Virus record (IMG/VR): IMGVR_UViG_3300005548_000033
Location: 1 to 24,106 of that record
Reading direction: 5' to 3' (one strand)
Length of the DNA stretch: 24,106 nucleotides
Source: a virus
Shown: positions 6,019 through 12,636 of the stretch, one piece after another
Layout of the letters: every line of letters begins with the position of its first letter
How positions within the stretch are numbered: position 1 is the first letter of the stretch
Made by a program: the position numbers and the translations under genes
Notes under the pieces: generated by a model
Told to the model about the DNA's origin: nothing
What the model saw: the letters and a program-made list of their open reading frames with translations, nothing else
The model's database searches: none

Positions 6019-6708
6019 TTAGTGCCACCAGAAGACCACGTTTCCTTGTGAGCTTGGAATATCATACCCAAACAAGATCTCGTAGGACTGGCCTGGGATC
6101 AGCTTGCAACGATATGGGTTTGCGTCAGCTGGATTCGTCGTTGTTGTGAGCAAAGTTTGATCCATGAATCGCTGATGTGACTTGAAGCAACCTGTGTCTG
6201 GGCCAGTCGGCCACGCGCCACCAACAGGAACAATCGCTACTCGTACTGAGTGAGCAGCATCATTTGGCGACGGTCCATACGAAACAGCAACAAGCGATCG
6301 AGAGATATTCGTCGGTGTGCCAGGCAGAACGTCAATACGGTCACGAATGATCTTGTTGGCTGGGAGAGTGACTGCCCAGGTCGGACCAGACAAGTACGGG
6401 AACACGCCGTTGAATGTTGGGACATTCGAGATACGACCAACGATTCCGCCAAAGTTAGTGCGAACATCGACGTTGTTGACCGGCCGGTAGACGCCGTGAT
6501 CACTGTAACGGATCTGTGTGAATGTCAGGGCCGTTGGATCATTCGGAGGAGGTGTGGTGGCGCAGTTTCCTGCGAAGTGGGTGGCATCAACCTGGGTCGC
6601 CGCGCAGAATGCTTCAACATTGTCCTTGTAGACGTGGACGTCGGCTGAAGCTGTACCGACAAAGAGAACGAGCAGAAGAGTGAAGATTTCAGGAATGAAT
6701 TTTCTCAT
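6019..6708 (-). CDS. Secreted protein with Sec signal peptide, 229 aa
   Basis: The ATG at 6708 follows GAGGTGA at normal spacing. Residues 1-22 make a classical signal peptide (MRKFIPEIFTLLLVLFVGT, then ASA before the predicted cut). The mature part is about 207 residues, rich in Pro, Thr, Asn and beta-favouring residues, with four Cys (in FCAAT, NCATT, TGCFK and YRCKL) that could form two disulfides. It ends in an aromatic strand (GNVVFWWH). It has its own terminator. A periplasmic or outer-surface role, such as superinfection exclusion, is possible but no family is recognised. It could also be an acquired bacterial gene. Confidence 0.75.
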   Translation of the reverse strand: MRKFIPEIFTLLLVLFVGTASADVHVYKDNVEAFCAATQVDATHFAGNCATTPPPNDPTALTFTQIRYSDHGVYRPVNNVDVRTNFGGIVGRISNVPTFNGVFPYLSGPTWAVTLPANKIIRDRIDVLPGTPTNISRSLVAVSYGPSPNDAAHSVRVAIVPVGGAWPTGPDTGCFKSHQRFMDQTLLTTTTNPADANPYRCKLIPGQSYEILFGYDIPSSQGNVVFWWH

Positions 6709-6718
6709 GCATTTCACC

Positions 6719-6976
6719 TCAAAGAACTGGTTTAGCGCCGCCCGAAGCATGATGTAGGGTAGAAATGTGGTGAGTCTCAGAACCATCTTCGTGCTGGACG
6801 GTCACACGAGTTCCGATATGAGAAGTGACAGTTCCAGTCATGCCGTGGTGCTTCGAAGGACGATAGTTCACCTGAACCTTCGTGCCTGCAGCAAGGTGCT
6901 TATCTGGGTTGACCTTCTCGCTGTTGATGCGAGAGTCTTCGTTCAGTTCTGTTGTCCAATCAGTGAAAGATTTCAT
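6719..6976 (-). CDS. Small SH3/KOW-like protein with capsid-targeting-like N-terminus
   Basis: This 85-residue protein starts at the ATG at 6976 (ATGA overlap with the gene before it). The N-terminus MKSFTDWTTELNE resembles the T4 capsid-targeting sequence MKTYQEFIAE. Residues about 28-75 have the spacing of a small SH3/KOW barrel: AGTKVQVNYR, then GMTGTVTSHIGTRVTVQ and a DGSETHH turn. Such barrels often bind nucleic acid or polymerase. If the leader is real, the protein may be packaged in the head and trimmed after the Glu; this is inference from similarity. Confidence 0.6.
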   Translation of the reverse strand: MKSFTDWTTELNEDSRINSEKVNPDKHLAAGTKVQVNYRPSKHHGMTGTVTSHIGTRVTVQHEDGSETHHISTLHHASGGAKPVL

Positions 6977-7065
6977 TGGTGTTGTACTCCGAAAGCGAGA
7001 TAGACGAAATGTGCCACTGCGATGAGGGCAACGAAGATGACGAGTGCGATGAGAAACTGTTTCAT
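6973..7065 (-). CDS. Single-TM microprotein, 30 aa
   Basis: The 30-codon frame has ATGA overlaps at both ends (start in the stop of the 239-aa gene, stop in the start of the KOW-like gene). Nearly the whole chain is one hydrophobic helix (FLIALVIFVALIAVAHFVYL) after a Lys/Gln start, so a single-pass inner-membrane peptide is expected. The double coupling and clean hydrophobic profile make it credible despite its length. Function unknown. Confidence 0.6.
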   Translation of the reverse strand: MKQFLIALVIFVALIAVAHFVYLAFGVQHQ

Positions 7066-7781
7066 TTCTCAAATCTCTTGGCGAAGGCTTCAACCTTCTC
7101 GTGTGGCGTCTGCTTGGCGTTTGCTGCTCGAACCGAGACGGCGAGCGTCTTGCCAGCATTGTGATAGACGTTGAAGTTGTGGCCTTCGTGCTCAATGGTC
7201 TTTGTTGACCCGTACGATTCGCCGTAGCCAGCCTTCGGAATCTTGTGTTCCTTCATCTTCTCTTCAGAAGTCTCAACGTGAATCGGTCGACCTTCATTTG
7301 ATCCGACGTAGCCTTCCTCAATACGAGATCTGATGATATCGATCGCGGATTGCTCTTCATGGAGCTTCTCAACCGACACAGCCATGTAGAATTTGACAGT
7401 GCCCTTGACATCAACGTCGTAGCCCATCACCTTGCCATTCTTCTCCTTGACACCGACGACCTTTCCTGCATGGCCGGCAGCCAAAACAGCAGCGCCCGGT
7501 CCATACGTTTCTGGCTTGTCGGCCATCCGAAGTTTCAAGAAATCTGTAGATGACATCTCCTCGATCTTTTCCTCAGGCTCCTGAATCAGATCTTGAAGCT
7601 GAGTGACCAACTGACGAACTTTCGTCATGTTCTTGATACGTGTACCTTTTGTCGTCAACTCCATCTGAATCTGGTTCAGATCGTTGAGAATTTCAGCAAA
7701 CATCTGAGTCAAACCCTGGTTGTTTGCTTTCAGGTAACCCTGTACCTTCGAAATTGCTGTACTTAGTGCCTGGGATGCCAT
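7062..7781 (-). CDS. Helical protein with KOW/SH3-like segment, 239 aa
   Basis: It starts at the ATG at 7781 with a weak AAGAAG upstream. Residues 1-85 are helical, probably coiled coil (LTQMFAEILNDLNQIQMEL). Residues about 98-140 look like a small SH3/KOW barrel (GPGAAVLAAGHAGKVVG, then NGKVMGYDVDV), recalling the small protein two genes downstream. The C-terminal 90 residues are charged and mixed. A TTAAATA element and a dyad lie just upstream. No catalytic motif is visible; a structural or nucleic-acid-binding role is possible. Confidence 0.7.
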   Translation of the reverse strand: MASQALSTAISKVQGYLKANNQGLTQMFAEILNDLNQIQMELTTKGTRIKNMTKVRQLVTQLQDLIQEPEEKIEEMSSTDFLKLRMADKPETYGPGAAVLAAGHAGKVVGVKEKNGKVMGYDVDVKGTVKFYMAVSVEKLHEEQSAIDIIRSRIEEGYVGSNEGRPIHVETSEEKMKEHKIPKAGYGESYGSTKTIEHEGHNFNVYHNAGKTLAVSVRAANAKQTPHEKVEAFAKRFEK

Positions 7782-8290
7782 CGTATTCTTCTTGGTGGGA
7801 TACTCACGTATTTAAGTATCCTACTGAGTATCAGTTGGGGCTGTTGAGCCACACCTTCGGCTGTTGCCAACCGAAGGTGCAGCAGTCATCAGTACGGAGC
7901 CGATAACCACACAGTGAGTCAAGCTGCTGTATAGTGCGGACGCGAGAACCGGACGGCGCCCTTCGCTTGCTTCGGAATATTCTGCCACACCGAGGAGAGA
8001 ACATCACATCTCAAATCGGTGACACTGGTCGCAGGTGAGCGTTGCCAGTCATGCCTTTGGATTGTGACTCAGAAGTACCTACAGCCTCTTGCTCACGGCG
8101 AGACACGTGGTCCGACGATTAGTGCTGGCCCATTGTGGCTGAGTCACGATGAAGAAAGGCAGCACGGCACTATGGCTCTGGGCTCAATCTCATCCTATAC
8201 CCTATCAGTCTAGTATGAAATCGTTAGGAAACTGGCCCAACTTTGATACAGTAAGAAGGCACACTTGCGATGCAGAGGCGTGCCCCGTGT
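7782..8290. other. Gene-free, inverted-repeat-rich stretch (candidate structured RNA or control region)
   Basis: About 500 nt hold no convincing gene, in a genome where genes otherwise overlap. Perfect inverted repeats are visible. GATACTCA/TGAGTATC lies at 7799-7806/7825-7832. CACCTTCGG/CCGAAGGTG lies at 7852-7860/7871-7879 (9 bp, 10-nt loop). CACCGA/TCGGTG lies at 7988-7993/8016-8021, with an inner GAGA/TCTC. ACTGG/CCAGT lies near 8024-8049. GTGACTCAG/CTGAGTCAC lies at 8064-8072/8139-8147. No tRNA TPsiC motif was found. A plus-strand GTG frame at 8019-8213 lacks a ribosome site and is not called. Confidence 0.5.
7799..7832 (-). promoter_or_regulatory. Late-promoter-like TTAAATA inside a dyad
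   Basis: The minus strand reads ACTTAAATACG, matching 6 of 8 positions of the T4 late -10 TATAAATA. It is flanked by an 8-bp perfect inverted repeat (GATACTCA/TGAGTATC) and ends 28 nt before the ATG at 7781. The dyad could be an operator or a hairpin in the DNA around the promoter. Similar TAAATA elements precede the AAA+ and PARP genes. Confidence 0.35.
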
Positions 8291-8647
8291 TTAATTTGGG
8301 AGGCTGAAGTCGATCCAATTCTTCTCGTTGCAGCCCCATCTGATTTGGCAGGAATACTTTTGCTCGATCTTCTTCACGATTTCTGAGATCTTGGAGGCAG
8401 AGTCGTTCGTCAGGATCTGCCAATCGTAATCCTCGCCGTCATCATCGTCAGGCATTTCATGACGAGGCGGATTCTCCCATCTGCCGAGATCACGTACTTC
8501 AAGAGTACCATGAGGAACTTCGTTGGTACGCCACTCGGTCATTCGGGTGTTGAGAGATGTTGACTTTAGAGCCAACATCAAGTCGTGAAGGATGTCAGTT
8601 GAACGTGCGTGGACGCCTTCGTTCATGAATTCTGTGAAGCCTTTCAT
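8291..8647 (-). CDS. Hypothetical protein with capsid-targeting-like N-terminus, 118 aa
   Basis: The ATG at 8647 overlaps the stop of the TM microprotein as ATGA. The N-terminus MKGFTEFMNE aligns position by position with T4 MKTYQEFIAE (Met-Lys-x-aromatic-x-Glu-Phe-x-x-Glu), so it may be a head-packaged protein cleaved after Glu10. The rest has an acidic loop (PDDDDGEDYDW) and a C-terminal alpha/beta segment (SKISEIVKKIEQKYSCQIRW). No enzyme motif is recognised. A weak hairpin lies after the stop at 8262-8287. Confidence 0.65.
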   Translation of the reverse strand: MKGFTEFMNEGVHARSTDILHDLMLALKSTSLNTRMTEWRTNEVPHGTLEVRDLGRWENPPRHEMPDDDDGEDYDWQILTNDSASKISEIVKKIEQKYSCQIRWGCNEKNWIDFSLPN

Positions 8648-8772
8648 CTACAATCCTTTTCGTGGCCTTGGTTCCAGAACCACATGCAAGCGAAGATCAT
8701 ACAGGCGCCGACCACTACAACAACGATCAGAGTCTGCAGGAGTTGGTTGAACCATTGAGTATCGGCGTCCAT
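8644..8772 (-). CDS. Single-TM protein, 42 aa
   Basis: It starts at the ATG at 8772 behind a good AAGGGG site and ends in an ATGA overlap with the next gene. Residues 13-34 form one TM helix (TLIVVVVVGACMIFACMWFW), with a short polar N-terminus (MDADTQWFNQ) and a basic tail. It is a good coding candidate because of its ribosome site, coupling and hydrophobic profile. Function unknown; a role in membrane anchoring or superinfection control is possible. Confidence 0.7.
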   Translation of the reverse strand: MDADTQWFNQLLQTLIVVVVVGACMIFACMWFWNQGHEKDCR

Positions 8773-8788
8773 TGAATCCCCTTGTGAA

Positions 8789-8847
8789 AGCTCTCGGTCC
8801 TGGGCCTATCCCCACTCTACCAGCTGGTGGGTTGATGACCGAGAGCT
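8789..8847. repeat. Long inverted repeat, 11-bp stem, upstream of the 42-aa TM gene
   Basis: AGCTCTCGGTC (8789-8799) and GACCGAGAGCT (8837-8847) are perfect complements separated by 37 nt, which themselves contain the palindrome ACCAGCTGGT. On the minus strand the hairpin ends 16 nt before the ATG at 8772, just 5' of the ribosome site. It has no U-tract on either side, so a leader structure, RNA-processing site or protein-binding site is more likely than a terminator. Confidence 0.55.
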
Positions 8848-8899
8848 GTGTTTCGCCGTCCTTGCTTCATCCTTGACCAGCTCACGAATCCTTCGTGAA

Positions 8900-9112
8900 T
8901 TACTTCCCCATGTTCTTCTTTCGAGCTTCTTCTGCGGCTTTCTCGAGGCCTGGATTGTGTGGCTTTCCGGCTGCGGCAGCCTCAGCGGCCTTCTTCTTGG
9001 CATGCAGAGCATCCAGTGCCTTGTTGAAGTATGCACCTTCGCCCGAGACAGTCTTTTCGTCAATGACAATCTTACCTTCAACGAGCTGGTCTACAAATGT
9101 GTTGAAATCCAT
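8900..9112 (-). CDS. Small Ala/Lys-rich protein with capsid-targeting-like N-terminus, 70 aa
   Basis: The ATG at 9112 has GAGGAA 7 nt upstream. The N-terminus MDFNTFVDQLVE resembles the T4 capsid-targeting consensus. The remainder is very rich in Ala and Lys (ALHAKKKAAEAAAAGK, then AEEARKKNMGK), basic and low in complexity, as in T4 internal head proteins that condense DNA or are injected. That comparison is inference. A 7-bp hairpin (TCACGAA/TTCGTGA, 8882-8898) follows immediately after the stop codon. Confidence 0.65.
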   Translation of the reverse strand: MDFNTFVDQLVEGKIVIDEKTVSGEGAYFNKALDALHAKKKAAEAAAAGKPHNPGLEKAAEEARKKNMGK

Positions 9113-9124
9113 GATGTGTTCCTC

Positions 9125-10618
9125 TTAGCTATAACGTTTGACGAGACGCTGCCATTCGGTTCCGCCAACACCAGCGGCAGCAGCACCGGCACGGATATTC
9201 AGACCACGGATCAGCTTTCGGATGTTCAGGTCGTTCTTGTTTTGGCCGATCAGGTCAACAACTTCGGTACGCTCGGCGTCCGACAGAATCAAACCATCAT
9301 CCAATGGGATGCCGTTGCAGATCTTGCGCATGAAGTTGAGAACTTCTTCGTCCGTTGGATCGATTGAGATCATCAGCGCACGTGTACGCAGAGCCTTGTC
9401 CGGGTCCAGCTTGTCTATCGCCAGGTTGGAGATGAAGACAATCTGTCCCTTGAACTCGTAGTATGTTGGGAGCATTCCCTGCTCGATGTCAGCGTCGGTG
9501 ATGACGTCTGGGTCTAGCAGATTCTTCGAAGCCTTCATCCAAGACAGCTTACGCACCTTCTTGGTGTCGGTAGCGGCCTTGATCAGGTTACGAGAGTCCT
9601 GATCCGAAAGAGCGCCGTCGGCGTCATCGAATAGGACCAGATCGTTTCGGTGCTTGAACAGCTCTCGATAGATACCGCCGGCAGATGCCGAACCAGTGAT
9701 CTTGAAGTAGCCGTCGCCGTCTCGCAGACCAGCATCCGAAAGGACCTTCTCAACAGTGTGGGTCTTACCGACACCACCTCGTCCAGCAATGAATAGGGCA
9801 TTCGAAGCGCCCTTGATCGTCAGCCTGATCAGACCCTCAAGGTCCTTCAGCTGGTCCTCATATGCGAGATGTTCCAAACCTTCTTTATCCATGGCGTCGA
9901 ACTTCGTGTCGCCTGTATATTTTTCACCAGTGCCGCCTGGAACGACCTTGACCTTGACAGCGCCAACGGCGTGCAGGATTGTGTCACGCATTGCCTTGAT
10001 CTTCTCGACGTCTGAATGCAGACCCTTGAAGATTGTATCACGCCCATCCTTCGCGAAGAGGTTAGCGTAGTGTTCGCGGATATACTGGATGATTTTATAT
10101 GTTGCAGTCTTGTTTGCCAAGGCCGTTAGAGGAACTTTTTCCCCTGCCTTGAGCGAGTTGATGACAATCTCAAACGGATCATCAGAAATGTTTTCTTCGA
10201 GGCGCATTGGCTCGAATGGATCTGGGATCGCGATGATGTCTTCAGGCTTGATATTTGGCGCCGTCAGGATCTGTACGATCGTCGGGAGGATTGTGACAAG
10301 TGACAGCTCACGATCGAACTCTAGGTGCCAGGTCGGATCCTTGCCGCCACCGCCTTCCCAAACGTCAACAGAGTCGAGCTCTGCTGAGCTGAAATTCGTG
10401 TGTACCCAATTGAATCGGATGGAATCATCGTTTCCGTAAAATAGACGAATACCGAAGCCACGGTTCTTGCTGTTCGAGAACTCTTCATAGCCAGGCATCC
10501 TGAAGATCAGGTGCGGAGTGTGCTTAACCAGGTAGGTCGTGATCAGCTCCGCCGCACGATCGATGTTGCCTGTCGAGATGGCTTCATTCAGCCATTCTGT
10601 GAATTCGAGAAGGATCAT
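9125..10618 (-). CDS. AAA+ family ATPase, 497 aa
   Basis: The protein has a Walker A motif GRGGVGKT (residues 279-286), a Walker B motif LVLFDDAD (327-334), a sensor-1-like GQIVFISN near residue 390, and an Arg-rich LRTRALMISI beyond it. Residues 1-250 are an alpha/beta region of unknown type beginning MILLEFTEWLNE, which resembles a capsid-targeting sequence. It is not the replicative helicase or the clamp loader by motif spacing. The start at 10618 has a poor ribosome site, but a CTAAATAA late-promoter-like element lies about 35 nt upstream. Substrate unknown; motor or remodelling activity is expected. Confidence 0.8.
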   Translation of the reverse strand: MILLEFTEWLNEAISTGNIDRAAELITTYLVKHTPHLIFRMPGYEEFSNSKNRGFGIRLFYGNDDSIRFNWVHTNFSSAELDSVDVWEGGGGKDPTWHLEFDRELSLVTILPTIVQILTAPNIKPEDIIAIPDPFEPMRLEENISDDPFEIVINSLKAGEKVPLTALANKTATYKIIQYIREHYANLFAKDGRDTIFKGLHSDVEKIKAMRDTILHAVGAVKVKVVPGGTGEKYTGDTKFDAMDKEGLEHLAYEDQLKDLEGLIRLTIKGASNALFIAGRGGVGKTHTVEKVLSDAGLRDGDGYFKITGSASAGGIYRELFKHRNDLVLFDDADGALSDQDSRNLIKAATDTKKVRKLSWMKASKNLLDPDVITDADIEQGMLPTYYEFKGQIVFISNLAIDKLDPDKALRTRALMISIDPTDEEVLNFMRKICNGIPLDDGLILSDAERTEVVDLIGQNKNDLNIRKLIRGLNIRAGAAAAGVGGTEWQRLVKRYS

Positions 10619-10650
10619 TATGGGTGTCCAAGTATGTGTGGCGTACCCAT

Positions 10651-10658
10651 TTATTTAG
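10651..10658 (-). promoter_or_regulatory. Late-promoter-like CTAAATAA upstream of the AAA+ gene
   Basis: Minus strand CACTAAATAAATGG lies between a terminator and the ATG at 10618. It matches the TAAATA core of the T4 late -10. The position, just after a terminator and about 33 nt before a start codon, is what a promoter needs. No -35 is required for T4-type late promoters. Confidence 0.35.
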
Positions 10659-10663
10659 TGATC

Positions 10664-10693
10664 CAAAAAGAAGGGCGACACAAGGCCGCCCTT
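10664..10693 (-). terminator. Rho-independent terminator
   Basis: Minus strand: AAGGGCG and CGCCCTT (7 bp) around a 9-nt loop, followed by CTTTTTGG. It lies 30 nt after the stop at 10723 and separates the DsbA/DexA unit from the AAA+ gene. Confidence 0.7.
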
Positions 10694-10722
10694 AAGATGT
10701 ACCGAGGTACACCGGGAGAATA

Positions 10723-11127
10723 CTAGCGAACGGCAACTCCTTTCGATCCCGCTGTCACCGTTCTGGCGATCAACTGAGACAGGAAGTTGGACCACAATGT
10801 GTCCGGCGCGTTCGGAGACAGGGGCTTCGATGCGATGTAGACCATGCCCTTGATGAATGTGTCGTAGTCTGAGATATACTTGTGGGCCAATTCTTCCTGA
10901 CGAGAGAAGAGGAACTCGACCAACGACTTGTCGATTGTGAGTGTATTCGGTGCTGGTGTTGCCATGCGCTGTGCTCCTTGAGCGACCGGAGCCGCAGGTT
11001 GTACTTTAGCAGCGGCAGCTGCTGCCTTGGCGCCAGGCTTTGGACCTGGCTTCTTTCGTTCAGTTGTTGCCACAATTTCTCTCGTCGGCTCTTCACCGAA
11101 CGGTGTTCCTGAGAATCTAGTTGCCAT
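10723..11127 (-). CDS. Hypothetical protein with basic, Ala/Pro-rich N-terminus, 134 aa
   Basis: The ATG at 11127 overlaps the DsbA-like gene by 11 nt. Residues 20-60 are low-complexity and basic (ERKKPGPKPGAKAAAAAAK); the KKPGPKPG element recalls an AT-hook-like or linker DNA-binding motif. The C-terminal 70 residues are helical (IDKSLVEFLFSRQEELAHKY). Immediate neighbourhood with a DsbA-like gene makes a role in DNA binding or transcription plausible. It lacks the hydrophobic C-terminal tail of T4 gp33, which is better matched by another gene here. Confidence 0.65.
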   Translation of the reverse strand: MATRFSGTPFGEEPTREIVATTERKKPGPKPGAKAAAAAAKVQPAAPVAQGAQRMATPAPNTLTIDKSLVEFLFSRQEELAHKYISDYDTFIKGMVYIASKPLSPNAPDTLWSNFLSQLIARTVTAGSKGVAVR

Positions 11128-11404
11128 CGCCGTCTCCCATCACGACGTCATAGAGCGAGAAGATGTCCTCGGTCTTGACCTGTTCCTTCTTGAATGTGCT
11201 CTTGTGGTACATTTGAGCCATCTTGCTCAAGTACTCCTTCGGCAGCTCAAACCTCTCGGCTGCGCCAGCCACGGAATCCTTGATCTTTGCGTCGAACGCT
11301 TCCTTTTGGAGCATCAGATCATGGGTATCAAGAACCCAGTCCTTGATTTCCTTACGGACGTGCGGATCCGACGGAATAGTGATTGCGCCTTGCTCAACAC
11401 TCAT
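11117..11404 (-). CDS. dsbA: DsbA-like dsDNA-binding protein, 95 aa
   Basis: Length and pattern match T4 DsbA (89 aa), a small dsDNA-binding protein linked to late transcription. Both have a helix, then a segment ending LSKMAQMYHK (T4: FNRLLALYHK), then EDIFSLYDVVM (T4: EEVVELYDAVF). The ATG at 11404 has AGGA 8 nt upstream. In T4 the gene sits between rnh and 33; here it is several kilobases away from both. The match was made by eye on remembered sequence, so the name is probable rather than certain. Confidence 0.6.
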   Translation of the reverse strand: MSVEQGAITIPSDPHVRKEIKDWVLDTHDLMLQKEAFDAKIKDSVAGAAERFELPKEYLSKMAQMYHKSTFKKEQVKTEDIFSLYDVVMGDGDGN

Positions 11405-11410
11405 GAATTT

Positions 11411-11665
11411 CTATCCTAGGACGAGATTGGTTGTACGAACTTTTGAAATTTGGGGCTCAAACCCCAGATGAGTAGAATGCCTGACTGATCGAAGCGCCTT
11501 ATTGGCTGATGCCCAAGACGTATAAAGAATCGGCCTCTGGCCCCTTGCACTGTTCCGCCTGGAGCTTAGTTTGAAAACCGGATTATTCAACTTGTCAAAC
11601 CCCACCAGGTAATTTGCACCGGGGTTATACGGTGAAAGCCTTCTTGTGATGGTGTAGAGAGCCAC
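11411..11665 (-). CDS. Hypothetical protein, 84 aa, GTG start
   Basis: The frame opens with a GTG at 11665, 4 nt after the stop of the DexA-like gene, with GGAG about 9 nt upstream (inside that gene's last codons). No ATG fits. The protein is basic: TITRRLSPYNPGANYLVGFD, then a Ser/Arg stretch, then a YTSWASANKALRSVR helix and a beta-like end. The last part resembles small phage proteins with a strand-helix-strand layout. Function unknown. It is called mainly because it fills the gap in frame and is coupled. Confidence 0.55.
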   Translation of the reverse strand: MALYTITRRLSPYNPGANYLVGFDKLNNPVFKLSSRRNSARGQRPILYTSWASANKALRSVRHSTHLGFEPQISKVRTTNLVLG

Positions 11666-11669
11666 AGCT

Positions 11670-12266
11670 TCATTCTCCAGAGTTGATTTTGTAGAGTTCT
11701 TTCATCTTTGCGGCGTCATGCGCAGCATCGTGCAGAGCATGGTGCTTCACAAATTCTTTCGGGACGCCACCTTGGAGTTCATACTGACCATTGTCAGTTC
11801 CAGCTAAGATGTCAATGAATGTGCGGACGTCACGTACGCGGAAGGTGTTGAAAGGAACCTTCATGCCGACTTGGTCGAACAGGTCTTCGATTTTTGGGAA
11901 GTCGAAAGCATTGCCGCGTGACCAGAGGTACGACTTCTTCCATTCGTACTTGCGGCCCTTGATCCAAGTCGTCAGTTTGGTCAGACCCTCTTCAAGGCCG
12001 ACATCGTTCGGAGACGGGATGATTGAATGGACCTTTGCTTCTTGGGGCTGGCCCTTCCAGAAATCGAGAGTCGACTGTGTAGTCTGACGGCCCATCTTCA
12101 GCTGTTCGGAGATTTTGAACTTCACGAAGAAGCCCTCACTCACCAGCTTTGGATACGTTTCATCACCTTCAAACGTGAAAGGAACACACGCTAGCGAAGT
12201 GACAACGGCGTGCTCTTTCAGACCAAGGGTTTCAACGTCGAATATTTGGTGCTCTACTACAGCCAT
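11670..12266 (-). CDS. dexA: DexA-like DEDDh 3'-5' exonuclease, 198 aa
   Basis: The DEDDh exonuclease motifs are all present: FDVETLG (Asp10, Glu12), SRGNAFDFPKIEDLF (Asp122) and HHALHDAAHD (His175, Asp180). The arrangement and length, slightly shorter than T4 DexA (227 aa), fit the DexA/Rv2179c-like branch, which includes exonucleases and exoribonucleases. It would degrade DNA or RNA 3' ends, perhaps host DNA or recombination intermediates. The ATG at 12266 has GGAG 6 nt upstream. Enzyme class is secure; DNA versus RNA substrate is not. Confidence 0.85.
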   Translation of the reverse strand: MAVVEHQIFDVETLGLKEHAVVTSLACVPFTFEGDETYPKLVSEGFFVKFKISEQLKMGRQTTQSTLDFWKGQPQEAKVHSIIPSPNDVGLEEGLTKLTTWIKGRKYEWKKSYLWSRGNAFDFPKIEDLFDQVGMKVPFNTFRVRDVRTFIDILAGTDNGQYELQGGVPKEFVKHHALHDAAHDAAKMKELYKINSGE

Positions 12267-12312
12267 GATATCTCCAAATCAGGATCATATTGTAATGGAC
12301 CGAGCCCTTGAA

Positions 12313-12636
12313 TCAGGCCGGATTTCTTAACAGTATCAAATACCGACCAAATTCAATCAGGTCATTCATGAATTCTGATGTGAAACGCACGACGTAAATC
12401 TCGCCACCATCAGAGTACGGAGTATCGATGTAGAGGACGGGCCCTTGGCCAGAACCTTCCATAGAGACATGAGGTCCGAACTGGTATTGGTCAAACTCAG
12501 TGAAGGATACGACCTCATTTTCAGAGATCGGAATCGTGCCGTCCATGAATGTGTATGAAACAAGCTGTGTCGGCGAAACCTGGCCAGTTTCTTCCTTCAG
12601 GTACTGGCCAAATGGCTTGATGATGAGTGGGTTCAT
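12313..12636 (-). CDS. Hypothetical protein, 107 aa
   Basis: The ATG at 12636 overlaps the PARP gene stop as ATGA, so the two are translated together. The N-terminus (IKPFGQYLKE) loosely resembles the capsid-targeting pattern but is displaced by several residues. The body is beta-rich and acidic (NEVVSFTEFDQYQFGP), then a EIYVVRFTSEF strand and a C-terminal helix. It might be an inhibitor or partner of the PARP-domain protein simply because of its coupling; nothing in its sequence shows this. Confidence 0.65.
   Translation of the reverse strand: MNPLIIKPFGQYLKEETGQVSPTQLVSYTFMDGTIPISENEVVSFTEFDQYQFGPHVSMEGSGQGPVLYIDTPYSDGGEIYVVRFTSEFMNDLIEFGRYLILLRNPA

Noticed and set aside
7852-7879. 9-bp hairpin considered as a terminator
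   Set aside because: No U-tract on either strand and no stop codon close by; kept only as part of the inverted-repeat stretch.
7915-7960. GCTTGACT on the minus strand as a third early promoter
   Set aside because: Nothing resembling a -10 hexamer occurs 16-18 nt downstream.
8019-8213. Plus-strand frame of 64 residues with a GTG start in the gene-free stretch
   Set aside because: No ribosome site, opposite strand to all neighbours, and it overlaps the proposed 8064-8147 stem; looks like chance.
8262-8287. GGCACGC hairpin after the 118-aa gene as a terminator
   Set aside because: The stem has a wobble pair and a 13-nt loop, and the following sequence TTCTTACT is a poor U-tract; too weak to call.
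7782-8290. tRNA genes in the structured stretch
   Set aside because: No GTTCRANYC-type loop, acceptor stem or cloverleaf could be assembled on either strand.
10723-11127. This 134-aa protein as the gp33 homologue because it lies beside the DsbA-like gene
   Set aside because: Sequence pattern and gene order both favour 17284-17508, and this protein lacks the gp33 core and hydrophobic tail.
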